A stretch of DNA of 64,000 bases from Rhyacophila brunnea (lineage: Eukaryota; Arthropoda; Insecta; Trichoptera; Rhyacophilidae): assembly GCA_022495005.1 (NCBI GenBank), contig JAGYXB010000278.1, forward strand, positions 62,001 through 126,000, read 5' to 3'. Of the stretch, positions 11,391-23,378 are shown piece after piece. Positions within the stretch are counted from its first letter, which is position 1. The number at the start of each line of letters is the position of its first letter. The notes under the pieces were generated by a model. It saw only the letters and a program-made list of their open reading frames with translations. It did no database searches and was not told the DNA's origin. The translations under genes were made by a program, and so were the position numbers.

Positions 11391-11470
11391 CACCATGGCC
11401 GCCACAAGGGGGAGCTGACAGGCCTTTAACCTGAGGGCCCGGGCTCAGGGAGCCCGGCGTGACGTGTAGA
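11391..11470 (+). repeat. GC-rich repeat, family E, copy 1
   Basis: CACCATGGCCGCCACAAGGG followed by GGAGCTGACAGG and CCGGGCTCAGGGAGCCC matches, in reverse orientation, 18931-19007, which has CAAGAGGGAGAGAGCTGACA and GGCTTAAAGGGGGCCC. Two diverged copies of a GC-rich piece in AT-rich DNA suggest a transposon untranslated region. The source element is unknown. Confidence 0.5.
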
Positions 11471-11670
11471 CTAGATACATAAGATAAACACACATCACAA
11501 ATGTACACTGATAGTAAAAAAAAGTCGGTTGTGCGATGCAATTTTTGATTATTGTGTAGATAATCCATAATTCAAGTGGATGTATTCATAAACACAAAAT
11601 ATTAATACTTGATAAGAATACAAATATAGGCTCAAAGCTGTGGGTCTATAACAATCAATAGTACCTAATT

Positions 11671-12136
11671 CAGTAGCGAAGGGTGGAGTTAGGCTGTTAA
11701 GATCCGCCATAAATAGTGCACATTAATTTAGTCATACATATTTTTGTTTTTATTGAACTAAGACTACAATTTACAGGTGGTGTTGGTTAGTTTTTAAAAA
11801 TTAATTAAACCCCACCTAAACCAAACCATAATATTATTTGTATATTTTGGGGGATGCGATAAAATTGTGCACACTTTTTTATTCATACTTATTTGTATCC
11901 GTTGAAAAAATATTATTCTATCTATAAAATATATAAAGTTATGTATAATTTAATTGCATAGTTTAATATATTTTATAGATAGACGAATATTTTTTGACTA
12001 ATATCTATTATGGCTTGGTTTTTGCAGAGTTGAATTGAATTTTATAAACTAACCAACACCATCTGTAAATTGTAGTCTTATATCAATGATGTCAGATTGT
12101 CGGAACTTAACAGCCTACCTCCACCCTTCGCCACTG
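11671..12136. mobile_element. hAT-type MITE, family F, copy 1
   Basis: Left terminus CAGTAGCGAAGGGTGGAGTT plus AGGCTGTTAAGATC. The right terminus is its inverted counterpart, CAGCCTACCTCCACCCTTCG then CCACTG. Both ends then read ACTAAGACTACAATTTACAG-like and GGTTAGTTTTTAAAAATTAA-like sequences in opposite orientation, so the whole 466 bp is a long palindrome. Flanks share GTACCTA (11661-11667 and 12137-12143), close to the 8-bp duplication of hAT elements, with two extra bases on the left. Copies 2 and 3 at 29751-30098 and 56594-56895. No transposase. Confidence 0.8.
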
Positions 12137-12699
12137 GTACCTATATATACCATAAATGTCAATCATTCATCAACTTAGTTAACATTACTTCTATATAGCA
12201 AGATAACAATCTATTTTATCTCTACACCATCAATACATCACATTATATGTTTATAATAAATTGCTAAACGATACATGTATTTGCTTCCAGTCTTATTAAG
12301 ACGTTGTAAATGGTTAAAAATGCAAATTGTACGAGCACATAGCACATGCAATAATTTATGAGGTACCATTATAACAACAATATGTCATGATACAATAATA
12401 ACAAAGTGCAAGGCAGCGAAATGTATGCACAAGGTCTAAATGTTATAATTTATAGGAGGCAAGTAGTAGGGCACCGATTAATTTTATCCTTGCATTATAA
12501 TTAAAATTATTTTAACACAGACTCACTTGGCGCCCGTTGATTGTTAATTATGATTTAGCCTGCGAGATAATACAAAACATACATAGGAAAATCCAGTGGT
12601 TCGGTTCATCCGGAACTGTTCGGAATGAAGATCCAGATATCTTTTACTTATTTAATATACATAATTTGAAAACATCTTATAATATCATTAGAAAAAATC

Positions 12700-13062
12700 A
12701 TTTTTGTAGAAAGAAAATAAAATACGACAGCCGACGGGACTTAAACCTGTATCTGCTGGATTCGCGCCAGTATGTTTTTCAAATTAAACTACGGGCACCT
12801 TAGTTAATTACGACAATTTTAACGAGTAGTTGTTACATGAAATGCTTATCGAATTGCATTATAATGTTGGCTATCGGTTTTAGTATGTTAAAATAAGGTA
12901 GGTATTAATTAATTCCTTAATTGCTAACCAAGTCGTATTTTTTCTACAAAATGATTTTTTCTAGTGTGTATATGCATGAGATGTTTTCATATTATGTATA
13001 TTCAGTATATAGAATGTTACATTCTGAAATCTTGTGTCTTATTCGTCGAATAAAAGAAATAG
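12700..13062. repeat. Family C tRNA-like repeat, head-to-head arrangement
   Basis: The left half (about 12700-12930) is in minus orientation: GACTTAAACCTGTATCTGC is a B-box read backwards, followed by family C 5' sequence (TTAATTACGACAATT, GGCTATCGGTTTTAGTAT). The right part (12975-13062) is in plus orientation and is body sequence: GATGTTTTCATATTATGTAT, AGAATGTTACATTCTGAAAT, then TTATTCGTCGAATAAAAGAA. The same body sequence, complemented, opens the copies at 24838 and 49262. The two parts thus face away from each other, as in the other foldback copies. Confidence 0.55.
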
Positions 13063-13286
13063 TTTATTATAATTTTATTTATTTATTTATTAAAAAATAG
13101 TATTATAGTTATTGTCCAATGTGCCATATAAAACCAATCTAGGTTACAAATTGTCCGGTGGCTCGACTCTGCAGAACCTTAAATATTCACAGTGATTGGG
13201 TGGATCTGTTTTGTTCTCTTGCCAATTTCAAATTAAGTTCAATTAAATTAATCCAAAATCTACGACTATTTGTATCTCGACGACTG

Positions 13287-13745
13287 CTTATTACAACGTT
13301 TTTATTAGGTCATATTCTTATTTGTCTGGTGGTTGTTTATCCAGTACAAATCTTACAATCGGTTTTTAACTAACTTCCCGGCTAGCTAGACATTTGAAAC
13401 AATGCATTCTTTTAATACTTTTAGCCATCTTTAAGTAGAATTGAATTCATTTTCAGTTAATTCTGTTTTGTATGAAAAGTTATTTCGGAAGAAATCTGTA
13501 AAAAGTAAAACACTATTATTGGTTGCTAGGGGTCTGGGGTCCTAGCAATTAAATTATTAATATATACGTGCGTTACTATGGAAAACAATATGAAATGTCA
13601 AAATGACATTTCCGTATTCTATATTAAATTTATTCAGTATTTCTATCAAATACACATTTTTTTGATCGTTTAAGCTAGTCAAGTCAAATTTATATGATTT
13701 AACAGAAAATTTAAAAAAATGTTCTTTTTATCTTGAAATTATTAT
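13287..13745 (+). repeat. Interspersed element, family R, copy 1
   Basis: A ~460-bp non-coding unit found four times here: this copy and 22022-22493 in plus orientation, 28348-28777 and 35268-35729 in minus. It starts ATTACAACGTTT and ends TATCTTG(A/T)AATTATT, so the outermost bases (ATTACAA) are weakly inverted. Shared internal marks include GGTGGTTGT, CTAACTTCCCGGCTAGCTAG, GCCATCTTTAAG, ATTGGTTGCTAGG, the ACGTGCGTTACTATGGAAA block, and the hairpin GAAATGTCA-AAA-TGACATTTC. No open frame is conserved, so it is non-autonomous. The class is unknown. Confidence 0.8.
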
Positions 13746-13769
13746 TTTTATTGTATTTTTAAATAAATT

Positions 13770-14076
13770 GTATTCTTATTTTCTTATATTGCCTGTCTTA
13801 TCTATATAAATAAGTATATTTTATGTTTTTTTTTCTCTTTTTACTAATGTGTTTTCGTTTTTAAACAATTTTCAATAAGTCTCCAATTTATGCTAGCTCT
13901 ACATTACAGCTGTAAACCTAATGATCTAATTTAATATCATTTATTATGATTTTTGTGTCCGCCTGTTATTGGGACCATCGCATATTAATTTTTTCTATAT
14001 TATAATAATTATACTTATACCTACTCTGTGATTGAGCCTGTTGGTTGACTTAAATAAAAATATTAAAAAAAAAAAA
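13770..14076 (+). repeat. Probable LINE 3' untranslated end with poly(A)
   Basis: A T-rich stretch containing GAGCCTGTTGGTTGACTTAA followed by AAAATATT and 15 consecutive A's near 14062-14076. GAGCCTGTTGGTTGACTTAA-type endings are typical of insect Jockey-like 3' ends as I recall them. No coding sequence is attached, so this rests on the tail only. Confidence 0.4.
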
Positions 14077-14080
14077 AAAT

Positions 14081-15404
14081 AATAAAAATTATCAACAGTC
14101 ATGAAATGAATAAAAATACTTAATTACTGATACCAACCAATATAAAATACAAAGGGGGAAGAAGGAGTGAGTTATTGTGTAAATATTAAAATAAACACGT
14201 CCAAAAACATTATTATAGTTAAAACAAAAAAACAACCTTTATGGTGCTACCAAATAATCGCACGATACACAGCATCATTTAACATCACATCCGTTCTGCT
14301 ATGAAGTAGAGTAGTATGAATATCGTAGAGCTACGAGTGATATTAACAGAGACATGAAATGAAAGAATAATCAGGCTGTGGCACTGAATTGCGATTTACG
14401 ATGGTAGTGCTAGTTATTGATTATCTTCAAACGCAATTCGGTAACATATTCTCAATAAAATGCCCCTGACAGTAATTATATTTACTAATAAAATTATAAG
14501 TCAATATGTCAAATAAATAGATTGATTTCGCCATTTCTAACTGGCCATCACAAAACAAGTGGGTAAGAAATCAAATCATACCCACCGCATAATATCAGTG
14601 TCTTTTATTGTATCGTGTATTATTTTAAAATATTAAAAATAAATAGATGTGTTTTACCTTCTCACCACTGGATATGTTGGATGTTAATAATAAGTTTATA
14701 TTGGTAGGTATGTATAAATAAATATGATATAACTAGTGATGTTGTTTTATTCGCCAATTTTCGCCGGATATTGAATTTAATTTGTTTTTTGCACCAACAT
14801 TCCTTTACATAAAAGTATAATGAATTAAATCTATGATACTTATTACAAATGAAATTTATTATGTGTAGGTATATGATATTATGTATAAATATATTTGTTT
14901 TGTATAAATAAAATTTACTTTTTAGTTCATATTAGAATAAATTGATTGTAATTTTGATAATTAAAGAAATAAATTCAAGAATTGAAATCGCAAGGAGTTC
15001 ATTCCTTAAAATGAGATGCTATCTTAGAAATTGAGAGAGAGAGACCACTATTTATAATTCCTTTGGAGAGACTTCAACCAAGCCCTGAAATTGCGTTTGG
15101 TTTGCTGTTATACCTTCCCATCATGTCTATGGCATGGATGTATGGACGTTATGTCATGGTTGTATAAATGTACCTATCCTTAAAACTCCTCCGACTGAAA
15201 GGGGTAAATGTTACCGTCTTCAAATCAATGTAAAAGGGTTGTGAAGTTGTACTTAGCTTAAAACAGTGCAGTTTCTCAGAGAATCTAAACTCTGGTGAAA
15301 GGTGAAAATGAGACATCGGATTCATTTCATCCTTGAGCTTGCTGCTTCAAGATAGTTTAATCCTGACCTGGCTTTTTTAACCCAATCCTGAAAGGTAACT
15401 TAAA
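14081..15404. other. No gene recognised
   Basis: AT-rich up to about 14990. From 15030 to 15400 the composition is more balanced and precedes a minus-strand LINE end, but I see no motif or repeat copy in it. Confidence 0.35.
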
Positions 15405-15990
15405 AACATATCATCATCATCATCAACCTGTATCTATCCACTGCTGGATGAAGGCCTCTCCAAACTGATTCCACTTTTTTCGGTCCTGTGCGTTGCGTTG
15501 CTACGTACTTCCGCATAACTTTATCATTACATCGATCTAGCGGCCTCTAGGTCTACCTTGCGGACGTTTTGTACCTCTTGGATACTACTGGATGACTAGA
15601 TTTGTCCAACGATTATCCCTTCTTCGAACTATATATCCAGCTCATTTTTATTTGAGGCCTTTAGTAAACTCTATGACATCACAAGCCCTTGTCTGTTTCA
15701 TTATCCACTCATTTCTCTTTTTGTCCTTTCGCGTTATGCCCAGCAAGCACTTCTCTATACTACGTTGTGCTAGTTTCTGGATCACTCTTTTACTTAGGGT
15801 CCATGTTTCACACGCATATGTGATTACGCGAAGCACACACTGGTTGAATACTTGGCGCTTTAGGCACAGTGGGAGATCACTTTTGAAGACATTATTGAGG
15901 CGGCCAAAATTACTCCAGCTGAGATTTACTCTGCGAACAATTTCATCAAAATATACATCTATCTATAGACACTAATTGTTGTCCCAGATA
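15405..15990 (-). pseudogene. Non-LTR retrotransposon 3' end (RT C-terminus), family L
   Basis: Read on the minus strand, the frame gives VITYACETWTLSKRVIQKLA followed by IEKCLLGITRKDKKRNEW and TRACDVIEFTKGLK. These are the post-RT 'YxxETWTL...LGI..(K/R)D..RN' blocks of insect RTE/Jockey-like ORF2 proteins. Further on, interrupted frames give RPRGR, WNQFGEAFIQQWIDTG and a stop. A TGATGATGATGATG tail at 15410-15427 marks the true 3' end. Known proteins of this type are about 1000 residues, so this is only the last ~180, with stops and frameshifts. Best preserved of the family L copies here. Confidence 0.85.
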
Positions 15991-18039
15991 GATGTAGTTT
16001 TTTAACTGTTCGAGCTGAGTGCCATTGGTGAGGATCTCTTTTTGGCCCACAAAGCAGTTAAAAACATAATATACAGAGTATATACGGTGAACCTATGAAT
16101 TCTGGTAAGACAAAAGAAGACTGATGAGTGACAAATGAAGCAAAGGTGGATAAAGGAGAAGAGAAGGATAAAACCGCATTAGTAGAGTTAAGCGAAAAGC
16201 ACTTGACTAATATGTTCATCACTATCATTTTATTATAGTTAAATAATAGATACCTACTACCATGTTATTAAATTAATTATCTAAACACAGCCTAAGAATT
16301 TAATGAACATAAGGTCATTATTAAATCATTCAGGTCGTGTATAATTAATGGTATATGAACATAAACCTAACATCAATCTAATTAGCTTGTCGATAAATTG
16401 CTCTCGTGTAGATGTAGATGCAGTGTCATGTTAACTCTCTTTTATATTGATTAAGAGACAATCAGAGTAATAATTATATCTATTATTCATAAATATATTA
16501 TATACTCAACCAATGGTAGACAGTCACATTATGTATCAACATGAAATGTTGATTAAATGTGTATAAAATGATTTATATGAAACTACTACTAGAATTGTAT
16601 ACCATTTTAAAAATTAAAACATAATATGATAGTTACATAATATAATGCGTTATCATGGCGATCATAATGTTGAAGGAACTGCTTTAAACTATGCATTACT
16701 GTATTGGAGGAATTTGGGAATGGAAATAATTGACTAATATTCAAATTATTAATTTAAGACGTTCACATGACATTTAGAAACAAAGAAATATTATTAAAAC
16801 AGTATTATATAAAAAAAAATAATAAACCAGTATTATGTTAACAATAGAAATGTGTAAATACAATATATATATATATATATATAAATTAGATAGGTACAAG
16901 GAAGTAGATATAATACCAGATGAGTTAAGCAGACCCTATTTTAAGAATTTATAAAACAACGCCCACCTATAATAATCCTCATCCTCAGTTAGGTGGAATA
17001 TATGAACATAGGAAGCGATTTAGTTGAACAGAGTTATTGCTCTACCAATTGGCATCACCAATGGCAGGTTAATTCTGCTCCTTGGGAGAACAAACAACTG
17101 ATGTTCCCGATTTCTAAAATAGTTATCAGGGACAGGGACATATTAGTCAATACCACCATGAATGGCAGAGTTCTCATTTACACCACGTATAAATCGAAAA
17201 AAATACGTGGCCAAATATTGATATCTTCTAGCCATTATCAATAATATTTAATATTTTAATTTGTTTAATATAATGGCTTTCACCGAAAAAAACAATTTAC
17301 TATATTTTCTGGCTAGCTTCTCTGCTTATGAATAAATTTACATTCGTTAAAAATATAAATATAAAAATACTACGTACGAAATTCTGTTACAAATTCAGTG
17401 GGCAATTAATCGGTACGCCGAATCAACAGACAAATCTTCTGGGCAAGAAGGTAGGTATATCTAAAAAAACAACTTTTCTAAATTGGAATCTTACAGTACC
17501 TACAAAAATGTCAGTCAAAACTTTCATGGGTGCTGTCACCTATGAGTATATCTTGACATACTTTTGACAGTTGTCATATTATCATATAACATCTCTAATT
17601 TAGATTAGTTCTGTTGATAAGTATTTTACAGTACCAAAATATTTTGGTTGTTAACTCTCTGAACGACTGATTTACAATTTTTATAAGATGTAATGTTATC
17701 AAATTGTCAGTCAACTAAGTATTTCATTATAATTTTGACGATATACGTGTAGATACATTAAATTGAAAAGCATTTATTTAAAGAGACATTGTAAAAACCT
17801 GAATAAAACAAAAATTATATATTATATTCATTTATGGTCAATACGAAATTTTCTAGCAAGTTCCCATGAGTGTAGAATGTTGATTCGTTAATAGTAAAAA
17901 ATTGATACAAGTAGTATTCAGTTTTGCTCGGATGTGATTTATGGTATTTGGTCTATAATATGCAGACTGATAGCACTACTAAAAATGTGTTTTTTGGAAG
18001 AAAGGAGGTTGTTTAAGATCCATTATAAAAAGTTATATA
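15991..18039. other. Mostly unexplained AT-rich DNA
   Basis: Contains an (AT)n microsatellite at about 16863-16882. Two frames, 16993-17244 and 17328-17567, are longer than expected in such DNA (83 and 79 codons) and have ordinary amino-acid mixes, but I recognise no domain in either and see no splice or transcript signal that links them. Confidence 0.35.
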
Positions 18040-18295
18040 TAAATCTATACAATTTCTACTAACAATGTAATCAATATGCTGTGCAAATTTCATCAATATT
18101 GGTCTAGTAGTTTTTAACTTATAACCAAACAAATGGAAACGGACAAACACTACATTTATATTATTCAGTAGATAGATATTATCACCATCGTCAAACAGAG
18201 CCAAACCACGCCTGGATGATAGTCTCACATAGCTTTCTCCACTATGCTCAGTCCGCAGTTATTCACCATCACGTACACCCACCAATCACTAGATA
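18040..18295 (-). repeat. Degraded retroelement end
   Basis: CAAATTTCATCAATATTGGT then CTAGTAGTTTTTAACTTATA is a word series common in dispersed insect repeats. Next to it, 18180-18260 read on the minus strand as a decayed version of the family L ending (LRTEHSGESYVRLSSRRG, compare KEAFIQQW-type ends). Both pieces are weak. Confidence 0.35.
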
Positions 18296-18930
18296 TAATA
18301 TATAATATATATATAATCATGGCCCCCACATCCTGAAGCGGGCCCCCCTACCTATCGCTAAGGTTAAGGGCAGTGTGATGTTCTACAATAGTGTTCCCTA
18401 AATGGTATTCCCTAATGGAACTTCAGGGTTACGCAAGGTAAAATTAAAGACGTTTCGTGTATTTTTAGTGATGTGTAGTATATTTAAATTAATCTACTTG
18501 AATTATTGAGTTGTCAGCACTCGGTATTCTATTATAAAGCACTGATCGCCATCCCTTTTTATGGTAGTCAAGTAGACTCAGTACAAATTTATAAGAAGGT
18601 TGTATGTAGAACGGCTCAAAAATAATAGTTTAAACTAAAAGATTAAATACAATAAAATTTAATTAAACATGCAACCCTTCAATATATTTGATAAATAGCC
18701 ATTTTTATTAGTTTGGAAACATACTATAAACGATTAAAATTAATGTCTCCACGTGAATTATCATTTAATTATATCAATCATCATAATATATCACATCAAA
18801 TTGTACAACATAGCCACATATTTGTAAATGTTAATTACTGTTTTTAAGGAGAATAGCGCCGCTGGCGACTTTTTTTTACTATTATGGAAAATTTGTGATG
18901 TGTATTTATCTCACTTAACTTGTCGACCTG

Positions 18931-19007
18931 ATACTCTGGGCCCCCTTTAAGCCCCGGCCTCCAGGCTACCGCCCTGTCAGCTCTCTCCCTCTTGTGGGGG
19001 CCATGGA
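18931..19007 (-). repeat. GC-rich repeat, family E, copy 2
   Basis: Reverse-orientation partner of 11391-11470. On the minus strand it shares CCATGGCCCCCACAAGAGGG, GAGCTGACAGG and GGCCCAGAGTA. Diverged but clearly related and out of place in the AT-rich surroundings. Confidence 0.5.
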
Positions 19008-22000
19008 CATAATACTTTCAATACATTTTTGTACATGTTGTACGGGTTTTAACAAAGTTTTTGTTAATTTAAATTATTTATCTTCACATCCGTTTGAGCC
19101 ATCATCCGATCTTCAGAACAATTATATGCAAAAAATGTATGACTTGAATAGTGTGTGTGCCTTTCGCAGGCTTCTGGTTGAGTGACGCTGCCATTTTTAT
19201 GAAGAAAAATATATGTACCGATCAAGAGGCACTTGATAAGAGCAACATCCTGCGAGAAACGTGTAACAAATTAAAGCATGTTAATGGCGGAGCCGTGCGC
19301 CCAATAAATAACTCCACCACACGATTAAAATTAATCATAAATATTCAAAAGCGATGAGTTATCGCGACCAACGCACTTTAGCGGTAAACGCATACGTGAC
19401 AGTATCTCAGAAAAAATAACGCACTTCCAATTGTATCACGTAAATTCGAGGTAACTTTATAGTAAGGTATGTTATTTATTACCTGTGATTGTTTATGACC
19501 AAGCATCAAATTTTCACAACTAATATAAAGTGATTATGTTCAATGGACTTGGCTGGTTAGCTTGGAACGGTTTTGATGCAAAGCCATCTGTTCGAAGGGG
19601 TCATGTCTCGGTGTTTGAATGTGTGGCACAGAAATGCCCGATTGGAGAAGGGTAGCGAAGAATAGATCGGACCAGTGACGACGACTTGAGGAGATCGGGA
19701 CCCACCCAGGACTATTATAGAAATGTGTATTTGTTTATGATTGATTTGGTAGGTACAAAATGACTGTATTAGATAAGAAACTTGCTAGAAAGTTTTGTAT
19801 TATATTAAATAATATAGCCATATAAGTAATTAGAACAATAATTATTGTAGTCAATAAAATTCACAGCTTTTTTCAAATGAATCTACATTATTTGAAATCT
19901 TTATTGACGAAAATATTGTACTATTTTATAGGAATATTACAAAATATTCATAGATACATTTTATAACAATATAATATATAAACATATTTCTGAAAATATT
20001 TCTTGCAATTTTAGGATATACGATTAATATTACAAAAAAAGTAACAACTTCGTTTCTAACAATGCATCTGATTTTTTTTCTTTTTTGCATTTAATTTACT
20101 AAATTATTTTCAGTATGTGGGTAGGTATCTTATACTGACAACTAATGATACATAATTAATAATTATAGAGGTTCTTTTAGTACATGAAGATGGTTTAAGA
20201 CAATAATGATGATCCCAAAAATATTAAAAGTATGAATCTGTATTTTATAAAACCGACATTTTATATAATTATAAGTGAACCTTTTTTAATACCAGCAATA
20301 CCTTTTATAATTATTTGCTTCAACATATTATTCAATTAAAAGAATTATTTATAAAATCACTGTTAAATTCCTGGTAGGCGCAAAAAAATAGTGAATGATT
20401 CCAATTCAACGGTGTATATAGACTCGATAGTCGTCAGTTACTAGTTAAATAAATCAACAGCAAAGTAAGCTATTTACCTAGTATACTATCTGTTCACAGT
20501 TTTATGGATTGTGATTGTTAGGATACCTGGATTCAAAACACAACACGCCAAGATGTTTCTCCTGGAAGATGGCAATCCTGGTTTACTGCCAAACGGCATG
20601 CGATAGGAGAGACGTCGTCAATCAATAAAACTGGGAATGGCCAGTGTCGTATTGTAAATTTTTATTATTTCCTTCAATCAAGTATTCATTGTGACTGTTA
20701 AAGTATAACTAAATAAAACCAGATACACACATCTCTTAAAAGATATAATTAGACTATTGTTATAATTAAAATATCACACAATGCAATATTTTATATCTGT
20801 GAGATTTTTTGCTAAACAGTTAATAAGTTTGATTATAATAGTTTTAAATTTTAATTTCACTCTGTAAACTGAGGATGGAAAATGCAATTATAAATTATAT
20901 AAAACAAACCATTAATATACACAGCTAATAATTAGATTTATGAAATAAGGGTAAATCGACATTTTTTCTATAAAGCAAAGCAACTATCGACCCACACAAT
21001 TTATATTGAAGAAACGATGGGATAGAAAATCGCGAACATGTTTGTAGAGACAGAAACCCGATTTTTTGGATTAACCACACAAATTCAACGCTCAAAATGT
21101 AAAATTTAACAAACCGGAGCGCTTGACAATTTTCGATAACATAAACATAATATTAATCTAATTTTATGTAAGTACCTATGTATATTTTATAAAAATAAAT
21201 GTTTTTTTTCATGACCTATGGTCAGACGGTCAAATTAACTTTTATATGAGACGGAGCGATAATCTCGGAAATTTAACGAACCGGCGTAACGCTCTGATGC
21301 GCTAAGGTCGATTTCGAGCCCTGCACGGATTGATTTGAAAAAAAAAACAGGATATTAATTTAATAGACCAAGTGAGATAATTCTGATTCACTGATCATAA
21401 TTGAAACGCGAGCATGTTTGCTCAATGCCAGGAAATATGTATGTACGAAAGGAAATTAATTATAAATTTGATTATTACCTCGATAAAAACTATATGATAT
21501 CTTTATTATCATGTTTAACAATAATTAAAATAAAGCACAATATAATATAGTTTACACAATACCAATAATTTACAGCTAACCCCATTAAAATGATGTCTCT
21601 ATAATGTGATTTATTTTAACATAAAATTAATTTGGATTAATATATTATTAATTCGGTCCTGGAAATTTTGAATATTGTTGAACGAAGGCTTACCGAGTAT
21701 TGCAGTGCAAATAAATCTGCAGGGTCGAATATTTAACCTCAATCTGTTTCAGGAATCTTATATTTAAAATACGAATTTACCTACTGATTATAATGTAATA
21801 ACCCGTTCATTTTTAGTTAAAAACATTAAATATTTACATAGAAGTAAATATATATGAGTATATTAAATAATTTAGATGTTCATTTGACAAATATTGATCG
21901 AAAACTACATAATAACATAAGAAGCCTCAACTATAAAGAGGCCAATATGAATGCATATAAAGATGCTGTATTATATATTATTTAACTATTAAGGAAACAA

Positions 22001-22021
22001 AAAGATATTCAAAATATTTTT
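19008..22021. other. No gene recognised
   Basis: About 3 kb of AT-rich sequence. Two less AT-rich patches (19200-19730 and 20500-20660) have no motif I can name. Near 21270-21330 a fragment, CTAAGGTCGATTTCGAGCCC, has a weak B-box resemblance. Confidence 0.35.
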
Positions 22022-22493
22022 ATTACAACGTTTTTTTCTCGTATCGCTCGTATTCTTGTTTGTCCGGTGGTTGTCTGTCCAGTACAAATCTTGCAATCGA
22101 TTTTTAACTAACTTCCCGACTAGTTAGACATTTGAAACTTTTAGAATATATCAGAACACGATGCCAATGCATTCTTTTAATACTTTTAGCCATCTTTAAG
22201 CAGAATGGAATTCATTTTCAGTTAATTCTGTTGTGTATGGAAAGTTATTTCAGAAAAATCCGTTAAAAGTAAAAGACTATTATTGGTTGCTAAGGAGGTG
22301 GTTCTAGCAAATAAATTATTAATATATCCGTGCGTTACTATGGAAATGAAAATGAAATGTCAAAATGACATTTCAGTATTCTATATTTGTTTGTTTGTTT
22401 GTTTTTTATTTACTTCGTATCAAGTAAATTTATTATATTAAAGAAAATTTAAAAATGTTGTATATAAAAAGTTCTTTTTATCTTGTAATTATT
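22022..22493 (+). repeat. Interspersed element, family R, copy 2
   Basis: Starts ATTACAACGTTTTTTTCTCG and ends AAAAGTTCTTTTTATCTTGT plus AATTATT. It carries the family's GGTTGTCTGTCCAGTACAAA, GCCATCTTTAAGCAGAATGG, ATTGGTTGCTAAGG and the hairpin GAAATGTCAAAATGACATTT. The tract GTTTGTTTGTTTG (22388-22400) is a local expansion absent from the other copies. Confidence 0.85.
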
Positions 22494-23378
22494 AAATGCT
22501 TATCTTACTGAGACAAAAAAATGTAAATATTTGTAAAAAATTAATTATAAAAAAATATATCAAAATTTATAGATAATGCAACGTGCATTAGAACATTATT
22601 TTTAATTTAATTGTTATTTTATTTCCGAATATATTCTTATAGTAAACAACCGATAAGATTTGTGTATTTCACTCTTATTTTTACCCTTTTGATACAGCTA
22701 TGTCTAATCCCTTTTTCATTTAACTCATAAGGGGATGACAGGGTTCATATTCTCCCCTCCATAACAAAAAAAAACATTACTCTTACAAAAGACGGAAGGG
22801 GAGTCCTTAAAGAATTATGCGAAGACATAATTTTTGCATCCCTTAAACAATTAAAACATCTGCATATCCACGATCGCATCCCTTCTTGACCATTACGCAT
22901 GAATAAATCACAATAGCATTAACAGCGAATGACCCTCGCGGATCAAACATATCCTGACTGGTCAGTTCTCATGAAGGGGTAGATAATGTACTGCCTTGTA
23001 GTCTCCGAGCACCTTTGACCGTTCGTTATGAAGTCTTGTATTGTATACTGAAATATCATGCGATTGCACGTTTGGCTTAGGATTTATATGAGCTAAAAAA
23101 GACAATGCGAATTATTCTTTCTGCAGAACACCTTCGTTATCCCTTTATTTATTTTACAATATAGGTAGCAAACTTAATTGTTTCTCACGACCATATTTTT
23201 TTTAATGTGTCTTTAAAATAATGTTGTTGAGTACCTACCTAGTAAATAAATCACCGTTAGTCTTTCACAAAAGTAAATTTTTCAGTTTATGAATATTTTT
23301 CATACTTTTTCATTCTTTCAACTTGTGGATTAGGCAAAATTTATCATCAATAATTGCCGATTTAAATTTATACAGTGA
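22494..23378. other. No feature recognised
   Basis: Intervening AT-rich DNA. The moderately GC-richer part at 22730-23000 has no recognised motif. Confidence 0.35.

Noticed and set aside
15592..15975. 127-codon open frame on the plus strand
   Set aside because: It is the antisense of the minus-strand RT fragment with YACETWTL and ITRKDKKRN motifs.
16993..17567. Two successive 80-codon frames as exons of a host gene (a chemoreceptor was considered)
   Set aside because: No domain motif, no membrane segments and no supporting splice sites were evident; the residues do not fit a receptor C-terminus.
21270..21335. tRNA-like repeat at CTAAGGTCGATTTCGAGCCC
   Set aside because: Only a weak B-box resemblance; no A-box at the right distance and no partner copy in the window.
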